Below, in pieces: positions 32,652 to 41,740 of a DNA stretch of 64,000 nucleotides (its first letter is position 1; every line of letters starts with the position of its first letter). The stretch comes from Polaribacter vadi (GTDB lineage: Bacteria; Bacteroidota; Bacteroidia; Flavobacteriales; Flavobacteriaceae). Both the position numbers and the translations under genes were made by a program. The notes below the pieces were generated by a model. It saw only the letters and a program-made list of their open reading frames with translations, was not told the DNA's origin and did no database searches. The DNA is taken from positions 124,001 through 188,000 of the forward strand of contig NZ_JAHKQL010000008.1 in assembly GCF_018861005.1 (NCBI RefSeq). The letters are read 5' to 3'.

Positions 32652-34445
32652 TTATTTAATCACTAACTTGCTAGTAGCAATTTTAGTACCTTCTGTAACT
32701 TTTAAAATGTATAATCCTGATGCTATTGAAGAAACATCAATATTAGATTTTGTTTCAGAAAAGCTAGTAGATAAAACTTGTTTACCTAATACATTAAAAA
32801 TAGCAACTTCTTTTTTATCTGTACTATTAGTTGTAATTGTAAAACGACTATTTTTTACAGGATTTGGATATGCTGCAAAACCTTCGATAGAATTTTCTTT
32901 TATTGAAGCAGTAGCCGATTTTGGAGTTACATCTGCCCATGAATCCGAAATTCTCAATTCATCCACCTGCATAAAAGGTGTTTCACCTGTTGAATCTTGT
33001 CTTAAAATGAATAAGTTTATACCACTTGATGGTGAATCATCAATATAAGATAATGTAGCTGTTGGTATTGTACCTTCAAAAGAAGATGCATCTGGATTAA
33101 CCCAAAAACTAACTGTAGCATCATCCATATTATAAGCTGTTACAATAAAAAGCACATCATCTATATTATAAGTTCCTGTCGTAAATTTAGTATCAACCCC
33201 AAGACCAATATCAAAAGTACTTCCATCTGCGTCTGGATTTGGTCTAACCCACAACCTTGTATCATAACCAGATGTATTACCTGCAAGAGATGCAAAGTAA
33301 CCTCCATCAGTTAAGTCAGTCATTGAAGAAATGTCTGTAACTTTTAAAAGAAAAGAAGCATACACTGTACCTGCAGTAACATCTGCAAATGTTGTGTAAT
33401 TTTCTATACCACCACCATCAAAAGTTACGGAGTTACCAACTGAAGATTTAAGACCAGTATAACTTAAACTACCGTCGGCAATTAATATATCATCACCTGA
33501 ATTTACAGACATCCAATTAGATTGAGCTGAAAGTGCTTCACCTAAAGTGTAATCAAATGTTTCTTCTATTGGAAAACCAACACAGTTTGGAGAAGTAATT
33601 ACCTCTGAAAAATCACAGCTACTTCCAGCCCCACCAACTAAAGTGAAATTTATGTCTGTACCTTCTGACACACCCGAAATAGTTATGGTACCAGTTTCTA
33701 AACTTGTTGGAGAATCTCCTGATAAAGCGCCTACATCAGAATTAAGCGTATATGTAATTCCTGTATTACCTCCAGAAAAATCTATTGTTACAGTATAAGT
33801 ATCTACACCCGAAGTTACAGCATCACAAGTTGTGGTATAATTAAATAACGTAATAACACAAGGGTCTGTTGCTATATTTTCTGCTCTAAAAGTTGTGTCA
33901 GATGTTGTATAACTACCATCTGCTAACCTTTGGATAGACTGTGTACTTTGAGAACCATTTTCACCTTCATTATACTGCTCTGTCTTTCCAAAACCAGTTA
34001 ATAAACCATCATCATCACTATCATTTGTATCGTAAATAATTACATCTATTAACCCTGTTAGTGTAATATCTGTATCATTTGGAAAATCAGTTTCATTAGC
34101 TTGATAAATAGCCACGGCATCCGCACCATTTTGTAAAACATTACTAGCTCCCATATCAATGTCAGCATCTGTAACTAAAGGAGTATTAGCCAAAATAAAG
34201 AAACCGTTAGCATCAGTAGTTTTACCATCTAAATCAAAAGCAACATAACTCTTGTCATCACTTCCATTAAATAATACAACTACATAACCATCTAATGATG
34301 TATTTGGAGTCCATTTTAGTTCTATAAATTCTGCTACATCTGTTCCGGCTGTATCCGCATCAACCTCGTTAATAACTATCTGCCCAAAAGACAGTAACGT
34401 AAAACTAAAAGTTAATAATAATGTAAAAAAGTAATTTTTTTTCAT
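32652..34445 (-). CDS. Secreted protein with lamin-tail-like domain and T9SS type A sorting domain
   Basis: A 597-residue protein with a signal peptide (to about LSFGQ, residue 21). Residues 22-195 begin IVINEVDADTAGTDVAEFIEL, the mark of a lamin-tail-type (LTD) beta-sandwich, and include an acidic DTNDSDDDG calcium-like loop. The middle (about 290-510) resembles a concanavalin-like lectin/glucanase sandwich. The C-terminal 75 residues are a T9SS type A domain: FAAYPNPVKNSRFTI, then LGKQVLS, then the final IASGLYILKVTEG and KLVIK. It is therefore exported by the type IX system and attached or released at the surface. No catalytic site for a specific enzyme is evident. Confidence 0.88.
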   Translation of the reverse strand: MKKNYFFTLLLTFSFTLLSFGQIVINEVDADTAGTDVAEFIELKWTPNTSLDGYVVVLFNGSDDKSYVAFDLDGKTTDANGFFILANTPLVTDADIDMGASNVLQNGADAVAIYQANETDFPNDTDITLTGLIDVIIYDTNDSDDDGLLTGFGKTEQYNEGENGSQSTQSIQRLADGSYTTSDTTFRAENIATDPCVITLFNYTTTCDAVTSGVDTYTVTIDFSGGNTGITYTLNSDVGALSGDSPTSLETGTITISGVSEGTDINFTLVGGAGSSCDFSEVITSPNCVGFPIEETFDYTLGEALSAQSNWMSVNSGDDILIADGSLSYTGLKSSVGNSVTFDGGGIENYTTFADVTAGTVYASFLLKVTDISSMTDLTDGGYFASLAGNTSGYDTRLWVRPNPDADGSTFDIGLGVDTKFTTGTYNIDDVLFIVTAYNMDDATVSFWVNPDASSFEGTIPTATLSYIDDSPSSGINLFILRQDSTGETPFMQVDELRISDSWADVTPKSATASIKENSIEGFAAYPNPVKNSRFTITTNSTDKKEVAIFNVLGKQVLSTSFSETKSNIDVSSIASGLYILKVTEGTKIATSKLVIK

Positions 34446-34600
34446 GTTTGTTTGTTTTTGAATTAAAGGGATAAATTTAATAAATTTTATTTAGTAATGG
34501 TAAATATGTCTGATTATGTTATTGTTAAATGCTAATATTAATATTTAGGTTACAATATTAAATCATTGTTAAGAAGCTGTTATTATAATAGAATTATGAG

Positions 34601-34608
34601 TATTTTTG
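34601..34608 (+). promoter_or_regulatory. Candidate -7 element for the two-component operon
   Basis: TATTTTTG, 21 bases before the ATG at 34630, in the 184-base divergent region shared with the T9SS cargo gene. Confidence 0.45.
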
Positions 34609-34629
34609 ATTTTTATCAGATAAAATATT

Positions 34630-35331
34630 ATGAATAAAAAAGATATTAAAATCTTATTAGTTGATGATGAGCCAGATATTATTGAGATTATTGGTTACAA
34701 TCTAAAAAACGAAGGCTATCAAATATTTACAGCCGCAAATGGTTTAGACGCCGTAAAATCTGCAAAAAAAAATATACCCCACCTAATATTATTAGATATT
34801 ATGATGCCAGAAATGGATGGTATTGAGGCTTGTGAAAAAATAAGAAAAATTAAATCTCTAGAAAATGTAATAATTGCTTTTTTAACTGCAAGAGGTGAAG
34901 ATTATTCCCAAGTTGCAGGATTTGAAGCAGGTGCAGATGATTATATTACCAAACCAGTAAAACCAAAAGTTTTAGTAAGCAAAATAAAATCTTTACTAAG
35001 AAGACTAAAAACTGAATCTGAGACTGAAGATTCTCTTAAACTTGGTGATATTATTATTGACAGAGATGAATATGTAGTTTATAAATCTGGCAAAAAAATT
35101 GCACTACCAAGAAAAGAGTTTGAACTTTTTTCGCTTTTAACATCTAAACCTGGTAAAGTTTTTAAAAGAGAAGTTATTTTAGATACTGTTTGGGGTAATG
35201 AAGTTGTTGTTGGTGGCAGAACAATAGATGTGCATATTAGAAAACTTAGAGAAAAAATTGGTGATAACCATTTTAAAACTGTTAAAGGTGTAGGTTATAA
35301 ATTTGTTTTGTTAGAAGACGAAGGTCAATAA
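34630..35331 (+). CDS. OmpR/PhoB-family response regulator
   Basis: A 233-residue regulator. The receiver domain (1-120) has the acidic pocket DDEPD (12-16), phospho-acceptor Asp56 in LLDIMMPEMDG, the threonine of FLTARG (87) and Lys108 in YITKP. The C-terminal winged helix (about 132-230) ends with VGGRTIDVHIRKLREKIG and VKGVGYKF, the DNA-recognition and wing elements. The downstream gene, 30 bases away, is its histidine kinase. The pair resembles PhoB/PhoR, but without a phosphate-regulon gene nearby this cannot be confirmed. Confidence 0.93.
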   Translation: MNKKDIKILLVDDEPDIIEIIGYNLKNEGYQIFTAANGLDAVKSAKKNIPHLILLDIMMPEMDGIEACEKIRKIKSLENVIIAFLTARGEDYSQVAGFEAGADDYITKPVKPKVLVSKIKSLLRRLKTESETEDSLKLGDIIIDRDEYVVYKSGKKIALPRKEFELFSLLTSKPGKVFKREVILDTVWGNEVVVGGRTIDVHIRKLREKIGDNHFKTVKGVGYKFVLLEDEGQ

Positions 35332-35361
35332 AAAATAATTAAGAGTTAAATACTACAATTT

Positions 35362-36402
35362 TTGAAACTAAAAAAAACATACTCTTATGCTTTATGGTCG
35401 GCTATTTACCTAACATTGCTTGCGGTTGCAATTTCCATGATTTCTTATTTTATAATTAGTGAACATTTAGGTATTACCACAATCTTAATTTCTTCGATTG
35501 TATTATTTATTATTTCTTTTTTTATTATTCAATACAGAGCTGAACATTTTATTTACAGAAGGTTAAAAAAATTATATCAAGAAGTTTCTATTTTAAATGT
35601 AAATGATTTAAAAAGAGAATCTGCAACTACAGATATAGAAAAACTATCTAAAAGTATGCAAAAGTTTGTTGAAGGTAAGCGACTAGAAATAGAAAGCTTA
35701 ACAGAAAGAGACTCTTTTAGACGAGATTTTTTAGGCAATGTTGCTCATGAATTAAAAACACCCTTATTTACTGTACAAGGTTATATTCTTACCTTAATTG
35801 AAGGCGCCATTAATGACAAACAAATACGAATGAAGTATTTAGAAAGGGCTAATAAAGGTGTTGAAAGATTGGTTGCTGTAATTAAAGATTTAGATATGAT
35901 TGCTAAATTAGAAAATGAGGGAACAAAATTAGATGTAGAAGTATTTAATATCTTAGAGCTGATTCAGAATGTTTTTGATTTGTTCGAAATGAAAGCTAAA
36001 AAAAGGAACATCACTTTAACTTTTGATAAAACTCATGAATTTCCTGTTTTTGTAAAAGGCGATATAGAAAAAATTGAACAAGTATTAATTAACTTAGTTG
36101 TAAACTCTATTAAATATGGAAAACCTAATGGAAAAACTTACGTTAGTGTTCAAGATTACTCTGAGAAAAAATTTATAATTAAAGTTGTTGATAATGGTGA
36201 AGGGATTAAAAAAGAACATATTTCACGATTATTTGAACGTTTTTACAGAGTAGACCAAAGTAGATCTAGAGAGCAAGGTGGCTCTGGTTTAGGCCTTTCT
36301 ATTGTAAAACATATTGTTGAAGCCCATGATGAAAACATCTTACTAAAAAGTGTTTATGGTGAAGGTTCTGAGTTTTCTTTTACACTCGAAAAAGCGAGGT
36401 AA
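35362..36402 (+). CDS. Membrane sensor histidine kinase
   Basis: A 346-residue kinase starting at TTG. Two membrane spans (about 11-31 and 38-57) are joined by a very short loop, so there is no sizeable periplasmic sensor domain. The DHp domain has the phospho-acceptor His129 in VAHELKTPLF, and the catalytic domain has the N box INLVVNSIKYG, G1 DNGEGI, an F-box region RFYRVDQSR and G2 GGSGLGLSI. It phosphorylates the upstream response regulator. With no PAS or extracellular domain, it probably senses within the membrane or through a partner, as suggested for PhoR-type kinases. Confidence 0.92.
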   Translation: MKLKKTYSYALWSAIYLTLLAVAISMISYFIISEHLGITTILISSIVLFIISFFIIQYRAEHFIYRRLKKLYQEVSILNVNDLKRESATTDIEKLSKSMQKFVEGKRLEIESLTERDSFRRDFLGNVAHELKTPLFTVQGYILTLIEGAINDKQIRMKYLERANKGVERLVAVIKDLDMIAKLENEGTKLDVEVFNILELIQNVFDLFEMKAKKRNITLTFDKTHEFPVFVKGDIEKIEQVLINLVVNSIKYGKPNGKTYVSVQDYSEKKFIIKVVDNGEGIKKEHISRLFERFYRVDQSRSREQGGSGLGLSIVKHIVEAHDENILLKSVYGEGSEFSFTLEKAR

Positions 36403-36467
36403 AGAAAAATATATACATCTTCTGATTTATATAAAAACAATTTGAGTGTTAGCTTAAAACTTTTTTG

Positions 36468-37742
36468 CTAAACTAAATCAAAACCAATATCTTTTCTGTA
36501 ATTCATTTTATCGAAATTAATTTTATCAATGCTTTTGTAACTTTTTTGTAAAGCTTCTTCTATAGTATTTCCAAAAGATGAAATAGCCATAACTCTACCT
36601 CCGTTTGTAACAACTTTATTGTCTTTTATCTTAGTACCTGCATGAAAAACGATTGAATCATTAACGTTATCAAAACCAGTTATTTCTTTTTCTTTTTGAT
36701 ATGCCTCTGGATATCCACCAGAAACTAACATTACAGTTGTTGCAGTTTTATCTGTAACAGAAAAAGATTTTTGATCTAAAGTTTGATTTGCAACACCTTC
36801 AAATAAATCGAATAAATCAGATTCTATTCTTGGCAATACAACTTCAGTTTCTGGATCTCCCATTCTTACATTATACTCTACTACAGAAGGGTTACCATTA
36901 TCATTCATTAAACCTATAAAGATAAAACCTCTATAATCAATTCCGTCTTTTTGTAAACCAGCAATTGTAGGTTTTACAACCAGTTCTTCAACTTTATTTA
37001 AAAATGATTCATCTGCAAAAGGTACAGGAGAAATTGCACCCATACCACCAGTATTTAAACCAGTATCTCCTTCACCAATTCTTTTATAATCTTTTGCTGA
37101 TGGTAAGATTTTATAATTTTTTCCATCAGTTAAAACAAAAACAGAAAGTTCTATTCCTTTTAAAAACTCTTCAATAACTACTGTAGATGATGCTTCTCCA
37201 AACTTTTGATTTGACACCATTTCTTCTAATTCTGCTTTTGCTTCATCTAAAGAATTTAAAATTAAAACCCCTTTACCAGCAGCTAAACCATCTGCTTTTA
37301 ACACGTAAGGTGGCTCTAATGTTTCTAAAAATGTAAAACCATCAGTTAGATTATCTTTAGTAAAAGATTGATACTTTGCTGTTGGTACATTATGCTTTTG
37401 CATAAATTGTTTAGAAAAATCCTTACTACCCTCTAATAAAGCTCCATCTTTTTTAGGACCAATTACAGGTATGTTTTTTAATTCTGCATCAGCTAAAAAG
37501 AAATCATGTACACCTTCTACTAAAGGCGCTTCTGGCCCAACAACTACCATATTAATATTATTCTGTAAAACAAGATTTTTTACAGCTATAAAATCAGTAG
37601 GATTGATATTAATATTTTTTGCAATTTTATCTGTACCAGCATTTCCTGGGGCTACAAAAAGGTTGCTAATTTTATTGCTTTCAGAAAGTTTTAATGTAAA
37701 GGCATGTTCTCTACCTCCAGAACCTAAAATAAGTACATTCAT
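36468..37742 (-). CDS. purD: Phosphoribosylamine-glycine ligase
   Basis: A 424-residue GARS of purine synthesis, joining phosphoribosylamine and glycine with ATP. The N-terminus is MNVLILGSGGREHA, followed by VGPEAPLVEGV, an ATP-grasp domain with LKADGLAAGKGV, GLNTGGMGAISP and EYNVRMGDPETE, and a C-terminal domain with VMLVSGGYPEAYQKG-like residues (VSGGYPEAYQKE). Monofunctional and of normal length. It converges on the kinase gene with 65 bases between and has a candidate promoter upstream. Confidence 0.95.
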   Translation of the reverse strand: MNVLILGSGGREHAFTLKLSESNKISNLFVAPGNAGTDKIAKNININPTDFIAVKNLVLQNNINMVVVGPEAPLVEGVHDFFLADAELKNIPVIGPKKDGALLEGSKDFSKQFMQKHNVPTAKYQSFTKDNLTDGFTFLETLEPPYVLKADGLAAGKGVLILNSLDEAKAELEEMVSNQKFGEASSTVVIEEFLKGIELSVFVLTDGKNYKILPSAKDYKRIGEGDTGLNTGGMGAISPVPFADESFLNKVEELVVKPTIAGLQKDGIDYRGFIFIGLMNDNGNPSVVEYNVRMGDPETEVVLPRIESDLFDLFEGVANQTLDQKSFSVTDKTATTVMLVSGGYPEAYQKEKEITGFDNVNDSIVFHAGTKIKDNKVVTNGGRVMAISSFGNTIEEALQKSYKSIDKINFDKMNYRKDIGFDLV

Positions 37743-37762
37743 TTGTTGAGTGGTTAAGTCTG

Positions 37763-37770
37763 CAAATATA
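37763..37770 (-). promoter_or_regulatory. Candidate -7 element for purD
   Basis: The minus strand reads TATATTTG followed by CA, 21 bases before the start at 37742. It allows purD to be expressed separately from the polysaccharide locus upstream. Confidence 0.5.
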
Positions 37771-37832
37771 TTTAAAATGTTTAGAATTCTACTTTTGAGA
37801 GAAGTACATTTTAATTTTAGTTTACTTTTTAT

Positions 37833-39185
37833 TTAGTAAGCTTTTTCTTCTTTAAGAAAAACATTAAAAAATGTTTGAACAATTATTTTAATATCTAGAA
37901 AGAAAGACCAATTTTCTATGTAAAAAATATCTAATCTTACTCTATTTTTAATATCAGATTTTTTAATTACTTCTCCTCTATAGCCGCTAATTTGAGCAAG
38001 ACCAGTAATACCAGGCTTTACAGAGTTTCTTACCAAATAATTTTCTATTTCGTTGGTATATTTTTTTGTTTGAATATTCATATGTGGTCTTGGACCAACG
38101 ATACTCATATCACCAAAAAGAACATTAAAAAATTGTGGCAACTCGTCTAAACTTGTTTTTCTTAAAAATGCACCAACTTTTGTTATTCTTTTATCATTTT
38201 TAGATGCAGAAACTTTATCAGCATCATTATTAACCGTCATTGATCTTAATTTAAAACAAGAAAACTGACTACCATTAATTCCATCTCGTTTTTGTTTAAA
38301 AAACAAAGGTCCTTTAGAATCAATTCTTATAATTATCCATAAAATAGGTAATAGCCATGAAAGAATTGTAACACAAACAATTAGTGAAAAAATAATATCT
38401 AGAATTCGTTTTGAAATGTGTGTTTCAACTTTCTCAAAAGGAAGTGGTTTTGGTTTTAAAACAGGAATTGTACCAAAATATTCTAAAATAAAATCTTTTC
38501 TATAGATCGCTTTATTTTCTGGTAGAATTCTTAGCTCAAGATCTTTTTCTTCAGCAAATTTTCTAATTTTAGTAAGTTGATTTGCAGTAATCTCTGAAGG
38601 ATTACAGTAAATTTCATCTACCTCTTCATTTTTAAGGTATTTAAACCCCTTTTTTACTGCTCCTAAATATTCTTGTGATTTGTATTCTGAATTTGAGAAA
38701 AAACCATTAAAACGATAACCAAAATCGTTTTTAGAATGAAATAAATCTTTTAATTTTTTTGCTGAATTAATTCCACCAAACAAAACAATAGATCTATGGT
38801 CTTTACCTTCTGATCTAAACTTTCTAAGTATATAGAAAATAAAAAACTTGAAAAAAGTTATAAAAGATAAAATTAATAAGAAAATAAAAATCTGATTACC
38901 AACAACTTCCCCTTCTTTAAATACAGAAAAATAACTTAGATAAGCAAGACCAAAAACAAAAAATTGCGACATTAAAAGGGTAATAATAACCCCAACTTGT
39001 GTATACCTATAAACGTTGTAAAACTTGGTATAATAGGTTGTTATTAACCAAGAAATAATAATGTAGGTAAGAAATGAAGTATTTAAATAGTCTTTAAATG
39101 AAGTTGTAAAAATAATTGAACATATTAAAAATAGATCAATTAAGATTACTAAAGGCTTTATATAAATGGATTTCCTTTGTTTCAA
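37833..39185 (-). CDS. Polyprenyl glycosylphosphotransferase (WcaJ/WbaP-type), copy 1
   Basis: A 450-residue initiating transferase. Four N-terminal spans (within 10-125) are followed by a CoA-binding-like domain (about 130-240), a fifth membrane helix (about 263-288), and the catalytic polyprenol transferase domain (about 260-450) with FKQKRDGINGSQF, LRKTSLDELPQFFNVL, SIVGPRPH and KPGITGLAQISGYRGE. It transfers a sugar-1-phosphate from UDP-sugar to undecaprenyl phosphate, the first step of repeat-unit assembly; the sugar is not known. The start codon is TTG. A second, closely similar gene lies at 40168-41526. Confidence 0.9.
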   Translation of the reverse strand: MKQRKSIYIKPLVILIDLFLICSIIFTTSFKDYLNTSFLTYIIISWLITTYYTKFYNVYRYTQVGVIITLLMSQFFVFGLAYLSYFSVFKEGEVVGNQIFIFLLILSFITFFKFFIFYILRKFRSEGKDHRSIVLFGGINSAKKLKDLFHSKNDFGYRFNGFFSNSEYKSQEYLGAVKKGFKYLKNEEVDEIYCNPSEITANQLTKIRKFAEEKDLELRILPENKAIYRKDFILEYFGTIPVLKPKPLPFEKVETHISKRILDIIFSLIVCVTILSWLLPILWIIIRIDSKGPLFFKQKRDGINGSQFSCFKLRSMTVNNDADKVSASKNDKRITKVGAFLRKTSLDELPQFFNVLFGDMSIVGPRPHMNIQTKKYTNEIENYLVRNSVKPGITGLAQISGYRGEVIKKSDIKNRVRLDIFYIENWSFFLDIKIIVQTFFNVFLKEEKAY

Positions 39186-39393
39186 TTCCTTATTTTTATA
39201 GAAGTTAGTCTAACATTTTTTTAATGTTATAAATTAATGTTAAACAGACTGCTAATATTATAATTTAAAAGGATAATAAAAAATAAAAGTGAAAAATAAT
39301 TGAATTTTAAACAAAAAAAAGTAAAAAAAATAAAATTAAACTAATAAAAACCTCAAATATTATTGATAATTTATTTTATAAAAATATAATTTT
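39186..39393. other. AT-rich gap within the polysaccharide locus
   Basis: A 208-base gap with very high A/T content between glycosylphosphotransferase copy 1 and the GT2 gene. It contains a short inverted repeat (39212-39217 with 39223-39228). I see no gene and no exact TAnnTTTG on the minus strand; the nearest is AATATTTG at about 39354-39361. Confidence 0.6.
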
Positions 39394-40164
39394 CTATAAA
39401 CCCCATTTATAGAAGTATTTAATTGCAGATATAGTATGTCTGAAAAATAATTTCATATCCCTAGAGGATCCTTGTTTTAATACGTGTTTAATTTCTTCTT
39501 TAGGATAATAAAGCTTTCTTTTTCCTAATTCATCTATTTTTTTACAAATATCTACATCTTCCATATACAGGAAATAGCGTTCATCAAAACCTTTTAATTT
39601 TACATAATCATCAGTTTTGTAAAGGTGAAAACAACCTGCAAGGTAGTCTGCATAAAAAGGATTGGTTAAATCTTTGTCTTGGTATTGCCCTTTAAACACT
39701 TTTGGTTTTAAAATGGGTTTAAAAATTGGAAATCTTCTAGCAATGAGTTCTAAAAACTGTGGATATCTTCTACAAGAATATTGGTGTTCTCCATTTGGGA
39801 ACAACACTTTTGGAGCAATCATCGCTAAAGATTCGTTATTTTTTAATTCTTGAATTAAATTAGGAATGACAGTTTTCTCGAAATAAACATCAGGGTTTAA
39901 AATTAGATGAAAATTGGATATATTCTTAATTTTTTCTATTACTACATTATGGCCTGCTCCAAAACCTATATTATCTCCAATTGCTATGTATTCTATTTCT
40001 ATATCATTAAAAACTCCTTGAAACAGTTTTTCACTTGTATTATCAATTAAATATAATTTCTTGGTTAATGGAACGCTTAAAAAGGATTGTATTGTTTGTG
40101 ACAGCTCTTCTAAATCTTCATTATAAAGGACAATTGATACTGTTACTTCTAATTTCTCTTTCAT
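39394..40164 (-). CDS. Glycosyltransferase family 2, rhamnosyltransferase-like
   Basis: A 256-residue GT-A transferase. It has VSIVLYNEDLEEL (nucleotide-binding strand, about 9-21), LILNPDVYF (the DxD-equivalent region, about 87-95), and the acceptor-side YFLYMEDVDICKKI (about 199-212). This set is typical of WbbL-type rhamnosyltransferases, which fits the dTDP-sugar genes further upstream, though the sugar cannot be proved. Peripheral membrane protein on the cytoplasmic face. It is placed between two glycosylphosphotransferase copies, 3 bases after copy 2. Confidence 0.88.
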   Translation of the reverse strand: MKEKLEVTVSIVLYNEDLEELSQTIQSFLSVPLTKKLYLIDNTSEKLFQGVFNDIEIEYIAIGDNIGFGAGHNVVIEKIKNISNFHLILNPDVYFEKTVIPNLIQELKNNESLAMIAPKVLFPNGEHQYSCRRYPQFLELIARRFPIFKPILKPKVFKGQYQDKDLTNPFYADYLAGCFHLYKTDDYVKLKGFDERYFLYMEDVDICKKIDELGKRKLYYPKEEIKHVLKQGSSRDMKLFFRHTISAIKYFYKWGL

Positions 40165-40167
40165 TTT

Positions 40168-41526
40168 TTAATATGCTTTTTCTTCTCCTTTAAGAACATT
40201 TAAAACAGTCTGAATTATAATTTTAACATCTAAAAAAAAAGACCAATTTTCAATATAAAAAATATCTAATCTTACACGGTTTTTTATATCAGATTTTTTC
40301 TTTATTTCTCCTCTATAACCGCTTATTTGAGCTAAACCAGTTATACCTGGTTTTACTATATGCCTTTTTAGATAATCATGTACTTCTTTTTGATATTCTA
40401 AAGACAAACTTTCTATATGTGGCCTAGGACCTACTACACTCATATTACCTATTAATACATTTAGGAATTGTGGTAATTCATCCATACTTGTTTTTCTTAA
40501 AAAAGCACCTACTTTAGTAATTCTTAGGTCATTTTTAGAAGTATGAATATTATTATAAGATTCTTTATTGACTCTCATACTTCTAATTTTATAACAAATA
40601 AAACTTTCTCCATTAAGACCTTCTCGTTTTTGTTTAAAAATCAATGGTCCTTTAGATTCTAATTTGACAATAATCCATAAAAGTGGTAGTAACCAAGATA
40701 AAACCACCACACACACAAATGATGAAAAAACAATGTCAAAAATTCTTTTCTTGTATAAACTTTCTACAAAATCAAATGGTAATTTTCTGACATTTAGCAC
40801 CATTAATGCGTCATCATAATACTCTACACTTTGATTTTTACTATACAACTCTATTGTATCTGGTATTAATTTTAAAATGATATTTTTTTCTGTAGCAAAC
40901 TTGTTAATATTTTTTATTTGTTCTTTTGTATGCCCAGTTAATGATAAATAAATTTCATCTACTTCATTATGGGTAACATAATCGTAAACGGTTTTAAACT
41001 TACCTAAAAATTCAGGGTTTTTGTGCTCTTTATTTGAAAAAAAACCCAAATATTTATACCCTAAATTTGATTTGCTTTTAAACAATTTTATCACATTTTT
41101 TGAAGCCTGATCATAACCTATAACGACTGTTGTTCTTAAGTTATTACCTAAAGATCTATAAGTTTTTAAGAGAAAGAACCATAAAAACTTATTTATAGAT
41201 GTAATTGAAAGAATTATCAATAAAATAATAAATTGATTTTTAAAGACTTCACTTTCATTAAAAACTCCAAAAAAAGCAAAATAACCAAGAGTAAATACTA
41301 AAATTTGTTTGCTTAGTATTGTAAATAATCTTAGCGTTCTTGTATGCCTATAAACCTTGTAATAATCTAAGGAATAAGATGTTATTAACCAGAAAAAACT
41401 GAGATATAAATTAAAAATCAAAGTAAAATTGTGATTTCCATAATTAAAAAACAAAATAATATTAATAACTAAAATATCAATACATATTTGTAAAGGTTTA
41501 ATTAAATAAGAATATCTTTTCTTCAA
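40168..41526 (-). CDS. Polyprenyl glycosylphosphotransferase (WcaJ/WbaP-type), copy 2
   Basis: A 452-residue paralogue of copy 1 with the same order: four N-terminal spans, CoA-binding-like domain, fifth helix and catalytic domain (FKQKREGLNGESF, LRKTSMDELPQF, SVVGPRPH, KPGITGLAQISGYRGE). The last 130 residues of the two copies are largely identical, including the terminal EEKAY, and both begin with TTG. The N-terminal and central parts diverge more. It starts a two-gene unit with the GT2 gene (3-base gap) and has its own candidate -7 element. The two copies might use different sugars or one might be redundant. Confidence 0.9.
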   Translation of the reverse strand: MKKRYSYLIKPLQICIDILVINIILFFNYGNHNFTLIFNLYLSFFWLITSYSLDYYKVYRHTRTLRLFTILSKQILVFTLGYFAFFGVFNESEVFKNQFIILLIILSITSINKFLWFFLLKTYRSLGNNLRTTVVIGYDQASKNVIKLFKSKSNLGYKYLGFFSNKEHKNPEFLGKFKTVYDYVTHNEVDEIYLSLTGHTKEQIKNINKFATEKNIILKLIPDTIELYSKNQSVEYYDDALMVLNVRKLPFDFVESLYKKRIFDIVFSSFVCVVVLSWLLPLLWIIVKLESKGPLIFKQKREGLNGESFICYKIRSMRVNKESYNNIHTSKNDLRITKVGAFLRKTSMDELPQFLNVLIGNMSVVGPRPHIESLSLEYQKEVHDYLKRHIVKPGITGLAQISGYRGEIKKKSDIKNRVRLDIFYIENWSFFLDVKIIIQTVLNVLKGEEKAY

Positions 41527-41548
41527 GCTTTAAAATTTAATAAAGAAG

Positions 41549-41556
41549 CAAATATA
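41549..41556 (-). promoter_or_regulatory. Candidate -7 element for glycosylphosphotransferase copy 2
   Basis: The minus strand reads TATATTTG followed by C, 23 bases before the TTG start at 41526. It lies in a 214-base AT-rich gap (41527-41740) in which I see no gene. Confidence 0.5.
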
Positions 41557-41740
41557 TTGTTTTAATATAATATTTTTTCTATCATTTTATCGATAGTGAA
41601 AATATTTCTTGCTACTTGTTTTTTGATGATTTTTCCTTTGGGTAATTAAATCGAACTTTTATAAAAAAATTCAGCCACTGCTTTATAGTGTTAAGATTTT
41701 TAATTCTTATATACTTTAAAAAACATATCTTACAACTAAT

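Noticed and set aside
32652-34445. Assigning a nuclease or glycosidase function to the T9SS cargo protein
   Set aside because: Lamin-tail-like and lectin-like parts are visible, but no catalytic residues of a known enzyme family could be identified.
36403-36467. Terminator between the kinase gene and purD
   Set aside because: Only a 5-base TTAGC/GCTAA pairing with an AT-rich loop is present, too weak to call.
39186-39393. Hidden small gene or RNA in the AT-rich gap
   Set aside because: No open frame with a plausible start, no tRNA-like fold and no exact promoter element was found.
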